From CAXMST01 sp035267205 (GTDB lineage Bacteria; Actinomycetota; Thermoleophilia; Solirubrobacterales; 70-9), in contig DATFLZ010000001.1 of assembly GCA_035267205.1 (NCBI GenBank), forward strand, positions 1-6,885: a stretch of 6,885 bases of DNA, written 5' to 3'. Position numbers and translations under genes: made by a program. Positions 5,406-6,885 of the stretch are shown here, piece by piece (the stretch's first letter is position 1; every line of letters begins with the position of its first letter). Under the pieces are notes generated by a model. It ran no database searches. It was not told the origin of the DNA and saw only the letters and a program-made list of their open reading frames with translations.

Positions 5406-5723
5406 CTAGTCCGGCCGGCGCTCCTCGAGCCTCAACAGCGAGGCGAGGTCGCGCGCGCCGTGGACGAGGGCCAGGACGTAGACATCGTCGCCCCGGACCT
5501 CGTAGATCAAGCGATAGCTGCTGAGGATCAACTCGCGGACCGCTTCGTGGTCCATCTCGGGCACGACCCGTCCGCGCTTAGGCATCTCCGTGAGTGAGCG
5601 GGCGGCATCACGGACCCGGCGGACCAGCGCCGCCGCGTAGGCCGGCGAGTCCTCGGCTAGGTAGTCGGCGACGCGCTCGAGATCACGCCAGGCGACCTCG
5701 GTCCAAGCTACTCGTCGAGCCAA
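5406..5723 (-). CDS. RelE/ParE superfamily toxin
   Basis: A 105-aa small basic protein of the RelE/ParE fold. ARRVAWTEVAWRDLERVADYLAED (2-25) is the N-terminal strand and helix, the middle helix has ALVRRVRDAARSLTEMPKRGRVVPE, and the core strands are RELILSSYRLIYEVRGDDVYVLALVHGARDL. The set of REL/I, YRLIYEV, VYVLALVHGAR is typical of ParE-like toxins, which poison DNA gyrase, whereas RelE-like members cut mRNA on the ribosome. Sequence alone does not settle which; ParE-like is more likely. The only sensible start is TTG 5721-5723, 16 nt inside the antitoxin gene, so translation is probably coupled. Second gene of a two-gene operon. Confidence 0.85.
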   Translation of the reverse strand: MARRVAWTEVAWRDLERVADYLAEDSPAYAAALVRRVRDAARSLTEMPKRGRVVPEMDHEAVRELILSSYRLIYEVRGDDVYVLALVHGARDLASLLRLEERRPD

Positions 5724-5896
5724 CGCTGAAGCCGACGCTCGAACTCGTCCTGGGGAACAGTCCTGCCGGCGGCGACGTCCTCACGCCCGCGCTCGATCCG
5801 CTGCAGGACGTAGAGGTGGTACTGGATGTCCTCGAGGCTCGCCTCCTCGGGCAGGCCCGCGAGGACCTTCTCGGCGTCTTGCTTAGCCGTAGCCAT
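5708..5896 (-). CDS. Small antitoxin of the RelE/ParE-type module
   Basis: A 62-aa acidic protein directly upstream of, and overlapping by 16 nt, the toxin gene. The stretch SLEDIQYHLYVLQRIERGREDVAAGRTVPQDEFERRLQRWL (20-60) is typical of short antitoxins partnered with ParE-like toxins: a mid helix, the GxxDxxxGRxVPxxEF turn and a final amphipathic helix that packs on the toxin. No obvious DNA-binding domain is visible beyond residues 1-19, so autoregulation is uncertain. It starts at ATG 5894-5896. TACCCT ends 7 nt before it and there is no Shine-Dalgarno, so a leaderless mRNA is likely. Family naming (ParD-like or RelB-like) is left open. Confidence 0.8.
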   Translation of the reverse strand: MATAKQDAEKVLAGLPEEASLEDIQYHLYVLQRIERGREDVAAGRTVPQDEFERRLQRWLDE

Positions 5897-5903
5897 CGCA
5901 ATC

Positions 5904-5909
5904 AGGGTA
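5904..5909 (-). promoter_or_regulatory. Putative -10 box of the second toxin-antitoxin operon
   Basis: The complement reads TACCCT, ending 7 nt before the antitoxin ATG, the spacing expected when transcription starts at or next to the start codon. No palindrome like that of vapBC is seen here. Confidence 0.4.
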
Positions 5910-5981
5910 CCGCGCCGGGGGGAAGTTCTTTTGAGGCCCGATTCTTACGAACACCGACCGTGGTGAAAAGCGCGCGAAGCC

Positions 5982-6006
5982 ACACTCACCGCAGCAACGT
6001 GGGTGT
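5982..6006 (+). repeat. Imperfect hairpin at the end of the 119-aa gene
   Basis: ACACTCAC (5982-5989) and GTGGGTGT (5999-6006) pair over 8 positions around a 9-nt loop. One pair is G-T as + strand RNA, but is an A-C mismatch as - strand RNA. It abuts the stop codon of the 119-aa gene. It is a weak candidate terminator, better as + strand RNA. Confidence 0.25.
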
Positions 6007-6365
6007 CAAGGCTCGGATCGCTTCAAGATGTCGCCCTTCAAGTCAGCGAAGGTCTCTGGGAGGAGCTTGGCAAGCCGAAGCGCTCCGGCCGACGACCAAG
6101 CCGCCTCCGCAGGCGGTATTCGCAGGCCCGCCCACTCGCTTCGCTCGCCGGGATACAAGATCATCGCGGCCAGCCAGCGGTCATCTGCCGTGCAGACTTC
6201 CTGGTGGGTCTTGGCATCCCAATGCCACTGAGGGTCCGGAACTCTGAACTCCTCCAGCTTCGCAAGCTCGGCCTGGAGGGCCGTGGCTTCGGAGCCCGAG
6301 AACGACCATGTGTCCCGCCAGCCGGTTCCCTCGGAGGGAGAGAGCAAGTCCACGTGGTAACGCAT
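6006..6365 (-). CDS. Hypothetical protein, 119 aa, unrecognised
   Basis: I do not recognise this family. The protein is soluble, with no signal peptide or membrane segment, and rich in Trp (seven) with many acidic residues. Its first part alternates strands and a helix (MRYHVDLLSPSEG, then WSFSGSEATALQAELAKLEEF), and residues 41-60 carry PDPQWHWDAKTHQEVCTADD. The ATG 6363-6365 is preceded at 6 nt by TAGCCT within the palindrome GGCTAGCC, supporting real, perhaps leaderless, expression. Third codon positions are less GC-rich than in folE2 or pgsA (several TTG, plus ATA and AGA), hinting at acquired DNA. It diverges from the zinc-finger-like gene with 132 bp between. A long + strand frame across it lacks protein-like features and was not chosen. 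Confidence 0.6.
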   Translation of the reverse strand: MRYHVDLLSPSEGTGWRDTWSFSGSEATALQAELAKLEEFRVPDPQWHWDAKTHQEVCTADDRWLAAMILYPGERSEWAGLRIPPAEAAWSSAGALRLAKLLPETFADLKGDILKRSEP

Positions 6366-6497
6366 CGCACCAGGCTAGCCAGGCCGCCAACGGAGCCGGC
6401 GCGCCTACCTCGGCTAGGGGCACTGCTTTCGATGTTCACCGAGCGAGGCCCCGGGGGTGGTGAACGGCGCGAAGACCAACACCGTACGATCGTCCGC
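6366..6497. promoter_or_regulatory. Divergent promoter region with an inverted repeat
   Basis: The gap between the two divergent uncharacterised genes. To the left, TAGCCT (complement of 6372-6377) ends 6 nt before the 119-aa ATG. To the right, TACGAT (6485-6490) ends 7 nt before the ATG at 6498. A perfect 7-bp inverted repeat GTTCACC (6434-6440) / GGTGAAC (6459-6465) with an 18-nt spacer, itself holding CCCCGGGG (6449-6456), sits about 20 bp upstream of the right -10. It could be a regulator site shared by both genes. Confidence 0.5.
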
Positions 6498-6815
6498 ATG
6501 ACGGTGTCATCTGACGACTGGCGCCGAATGGGACAGGAGAAGTTCTTGCCCTCCGGCACGACCTGGGTCCACAAGCGATACCGCGCTGAAAGCGAGACCT
6601 GGGAGCACGAGCACTGCGAGTTCTGTGCGGCCAAGTTCATGGACCCCGACTACTCGGACCAGCACCGTCAAGCGATCGCGAACGATCCGAGAATCCTCAC
6701 CGAAGGTTTCACGACGACGGGCCAGCACCCGAAAGGCCCCGGGTACTACTGGGTCTGCGCGAACTGCTTCGGAGACTTTGCCGAGGAGCTCGGCTGGCGC
6801 ACCCAGACGTCCTGA
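6498..6815 (+). CDS. Hypothetical four-cysteine (probable zinc-binding) protein, 105 aa
   Basis: A small soluble protein with two CxxC pairs, HCEFCAAKF (Cys40, Cys43) and WVCANCFGDFAEELGW (Cys87, Cys90). This arrangement suggests one zinc site of the zinc-ribbon or treble-clef kind with a 43-residue insert. The insert contains a conserved-looking stretch, MDPDYSDQHRQAIANDP and LTEGFTTTG. It ends with an acidic, aromatic helix. I recall similar uncharacterised proteins with HCEFC plus WxCxxCFxDF but no assigned function. The frame is open far upstream, yet ATG 6498 is the likely start: TACGAT ends 7 nt before it, and upstream translation is Arg/Gly/Pro-rich shadow of the opposite gene. No Shine-Dalgarno. 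Divergent from the 119-aa gene, possibly co-regulated with it. Confidence 0.75.
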   Translation: MTVSSDDWRRMGQEKFLPSGTTWVHKRYRAESETWEHEHCEFCAAKFMDPDYSDQHRQAIANDPRILTEGFTTTGQHPKGPGYYWVCANCFGDFAEELGWRTQTS

Positions 6816-6885
6816 GGGCCCCCGATAGGACGAGGTGCTTTCCGAGGCTGCCGCAACTGCGGGGCGATCATTGTGAACTGCGCGA
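6816..6885 (+). other. Window end: no complete gene; in-frame CRNCG stretch
   Basis: After the stop of the four-cysteine gene, the same frame stays open to the window edge and reads FRGCRNCGAIIVNCA near the end, with three cysteines. No start codon is placed to translate it before the GTG at 6873. It may be the shadow of another gene or a decayed extension. Confidence 0.2.

Noticed and set aside
5191..5409. Possible 72-aa gene from GTG 5191 behind GAGGGAG
   Set aside because: The product is Arg/Pro/Ala-rich with one CPAC and no family pattern, and it crosses the palindrome cluster. A WCPRCG stretch at 5321-5338 is in a different frame, so at most a decayed zinc-ribbon gene could be imagined.
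6003..6497. Upstream extension of the four-cysteine protein to 6003
   Set aside because: The extension is the shadow of the 119-aa gene and the divergent promoter; a -10 box sits 7 nt before the internal ATG at 6498.

Overview
The window is high-GC bacterial DNA. Gene content (family 5 uracil-DNA glycosylase, ACT-domain malic enzyme, PgsA, FolE2), frequent GTG/TTG starts, tRNAs without encoded CCA, and genes lacking Shine-Dalgarno sequences but with a TANNNT box 6-10 nt before the start codon all point to Actinomycetota. Thermoleophilia/Solirubrobacterales is the most likely group; that placement is inference from family recognition, not from a database search.

Left half (1-3350), housekeeping genes. 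The 3' end of a uracil-DNA glycosylase gene (+) converges on an ACT-domain malic enzyme gene (-), their stop codons sharing a CTAG. A 108-bp divergent gap separates malic enzyme from pgsA (+). pgsA converges on folE2 (-) with only 21 bp between them. These genes serve unrelated core processes: DNA repair, malate/pyruvate metabolism, phospholipid synthesis and folate synthesis.

Middle (3351-4400), scar and tRNAs. Upstream of folE2 lies a broken gene on +. It starts without a start codon in a stretch resembling region 1.1 of a primary sigma factor. It continues in the same frame into a PD-(D/E)xK endonuclease of the type associated with group I introns and tRNA genes. The frame shifts right after the catalytic lysine and then stays open into tRNA-Tyr(GUA). 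tRNA-Thr(GGU) follows, then a strong two-tier hairpin.

Right half (4398-6885), accessory genes. Two type II toxin-antitoxin modules lie on the - strand: a VapBC pair with a near-perfect palindromic operator over its -10 box, and a RelE/ParE-type toxin with its small antitoxin. Between them, 5054-5405 is non-coding but dense in inverted repeats, including a perfect 18-bp palindrome. Next come two unrecognised genes transcribed divergently: a 119-aa protein (-) and a 105-aa four-cysteine, probably zinc-binding protein (+). Codon use in these last genes is less GC-rich, which fits acquired DNA. No transposase, integrase, CRISPR array or rRNA is visible.

I found no convincing multi-gene novel system. 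The most unusual objects are the sigma1.1/endonuclease chimera abutting tRNA-Tyr, the palindrome cluster between the toxin-antitoxin modules, and the divergent uncharacterised pair with its inverted repeat.
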